From Bacteroides sp. (GTDB taxonomy: Bacteria; Bacteroidota; Bacteroidia; Bacteroidales; Muribaculaceae), in assembly GCA_014802045.1 (NCBI GenBank), contig JAAVDA010000004.1, positions 1 through 50,701 on the forward strand: DNA of 50,701 nt, in the 5' to 3' direction. Under the pieces are notes generated by a model. The model did not search any database. It was given only the letters and a program-made list of their open reading frames with translations, and was not told where the DNA came from. Every line of letters begins with the position of its first letter. Within the stretch, counting starts at the first letter, position 1. Positions 50,649-50,701 of the stretch are shown in pieces. The translations under genes were made by a program, and so were the position numbers.

Positions 50649-50701
50649 ATGAAAAAGCTCCGTCTCATTTCAGCACTCATTTTTGCACTCTCTGCTTTTG
50701 C
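50649..50701 (+). CDS. DUF3244 family protein, copy 3, 5' partial
   Basis: The first 17 codons (MKKLRLISALIFALSAF) match copy 2 with one silent change before the window ends. It marks the start of a third cassette outside the window. Confidence 0.8.
   Translation, partial: MKKLRLISALIFALSAF

Larger units (their letters stand above)
50527..50701 (+). repeat. Duplicated promoter/signal-peptide segment, copy 2
   Basis: Gap-free match to 47090-47264 with about seven mismatches, most of them clustered between the -33 and -7 boxes. Confidence 0.9.

Overview
The window looks like a Bacteroidales (Bacteroidota) chromosome, most plausibly a gut Muribaculaceae or Bacteroides relative. The evidence is: promoters of the TTTG-N19/20-TAnnTTTG type instead of -35/-10 boxes, almost no Shine-Dalgarno sequences, BspA-like leucine-rich repeats, NVEALA peptides, DUF3244 proteins, 6-bladed beta-propeller lipoproteins, DUF2851, WbqC, and a UvrC/RecF/PolA core with about 50% GC coding sequence. 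Species-level assignment is inference.

Layout. 1-2136: a short open frame end, then a minus-strand cassette of NVEALA peptide, beta-propeller lipoprotein and thioredoxin-like lipoprotein. 2210-6508: BI-1 family membrane protein, argS, and a DUF5672/glycosyltransferase. 6537-12784: a minus-strand run of nine tightly packed genes (membrane protein, RhaM-like, dtd, MazG-like, deoC, GYF-CD225, DUF2752, HMA-AraC regulator, DUF2851) with mostly 1-13 nt overlaps, so probably one operon. 12885-18655: secreted endonuclease/phosphatase-like protein, then uvrC, apt, mnmG and ybeY on the minus strand. 18925-23839: AlkD-like protein, a 960 bp non-coding stretch full of perfect hairpins and a likely structured or repeated element, an unrecognised 346 aa protein and a BspA-like repeat protein. 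23984-26436: glycosyltransferase and nucleoside kinase. 26422-31602: minus-strand run recF, DUF721, thioesterase, SIS isomerase, PfkB-like, TPR protein, ribH. 31741-35655: M28 peptidase, dapB, lepB, wbqC-like. 35676-41540: unknown conserved protein, Gfo/Idh oxidoreductase, polA, and gapA with a strong terminator.

41652-50701 is the accessory part and the best candidate for a new system. A predicted membrane-anchored TPR/coiled-coil/HTH regulator is followed by phased direct repeats and then tandem cassettes: DUF3244 protein, NVEALA peptide, beta-propeller lipoprotein and thioredoxin/DUF1573 lipoprotein. The third cassette starts at the window edge. The two NVEALA genes here share a nearly identical 125 nt leader followed by unrelated Cys-containing tails. 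The promoters and DUF3244 genes are near-identical copies. Each NVEALA gene is separated from its propeller gene by a strong hairpin, including a perfect 36 bp palindrome inside a lipoprotein signal sequence. The inferred picture is a duplicating, recombining secreted-peptide locus with envelope partners and its own membrane-spanning regulator. Its function is unknown.

No rRNA, tRNA or CRISPR array was recognised by eye. No complete insertion sequence was seen.
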